DNA from: an uncultured Oscillibacter sp. | Lineage (GTDB): Bacteria; Bacillota; Clostridia; Oscillospirales; Oscillospiraceae | NCBI RefSeq assembly: GCF_910587525.1 | Contig: NZ_CAJULS010000062.1 | Span: forward strand, 1 to 13,428 | Direction of reading: 5' to 3' | DNA: 13,428 bases | Part shown: positions 11,905-13,428 of the stretch, one piece after another | How positions within the stretch are numbered: the stretch's first letter is position 1 | Layout: each line of letters starts with the position of its first letter | Translations under genes and position numbers: made by a program | The notes under the pieces: model-generated | The model's database searches: none | The model's input: the letters and a program-made list of their open reading frames with translations, nothing else | What the model was told of the DNA's origin: nothing

Positions 11905-13428
<1,524 letters not shown>

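Overview
The window is GC-rich and gene-dense. Its Shine-Dalgarno sites are strong, its promoters look like sigma-A promoters, and TTG and GTG starts are frequent. Protein content and gene order (murA, yycJ and rlmH together; a long clostridial citrate synthase next to an aconitase-like hydratase; an IorAB ferredoxin oxidoreductase) suggest a strictly anaerobic, high-GC Firmicute. Gut Oscillospiraceae of the Flavonifractor/Oscillibacter type are the likeliest group. This is an inference from protein style; there is no rRNA in the window to confirm it.

Layout. (1) 1-1671, minus strand: citrate synthase followed by the N-terminus of an aconitase-family hydratase that runs off the left edge; together they form the first steps of an oxidative half-TCA route towards 2-oxoglutarate. 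(2) 1672-2157: a divergent intergenic region with one good promoter on each strand and a roughly 270-nt structured leader before murA. (3) 2158-5327, plus strand: murA (peptidoglycan precursor synthesis), yycJ (metallo-beta-lactamase fold), rlmH (23S rRNA methylation) and a small membrane protein with a zinc-ribbon tail, closed by a strong terminator. (4) 5490-7406, plus strand: a phosphoglucomutase-type phospho-sugar mutase as its own unit, with a consensus TTGACA-17-TATAAT promoter and its own terminator. (5) 7423-7767: an 83-nt imperfect palindrome, a 51-codon conserved-looking small gene (minus strand) and a strong terminator. (6) 7770-11701, minus strand: a tightly coupled operon iorA-iorB-small protein-FrhB-like protein with its own promoter. 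IorAB oxidises aryl pyruvates to aryl-acetyl-CoA and reduces ferredoxin. The FrhB-like Fe-S protein is a plausible electron partner. The 85-residue protein between them has a beta-grasp (ubiquitin-like) pattern and no assigned role. (7) 11702-11904: direct repeats, a hexamer tandem array and a terminator. (8) 11905-13428, minus strand: a carbohydrate-type ABC transporter ATPase, cut by the right edge, with an extra segment of about 110 residues in its helical subdomain.

Most of the window is ordinary housekeeping and fermentative metabolism. The least explained parts are the ubiquitin-like protein and FrhB-like partner in the IorAB operon, the insertion in the ABC ATPase, the 7423-7505 palindrome, and several leader structures. 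No CRISPR array, tRNA, rRNA, phage gene or transposase was found.
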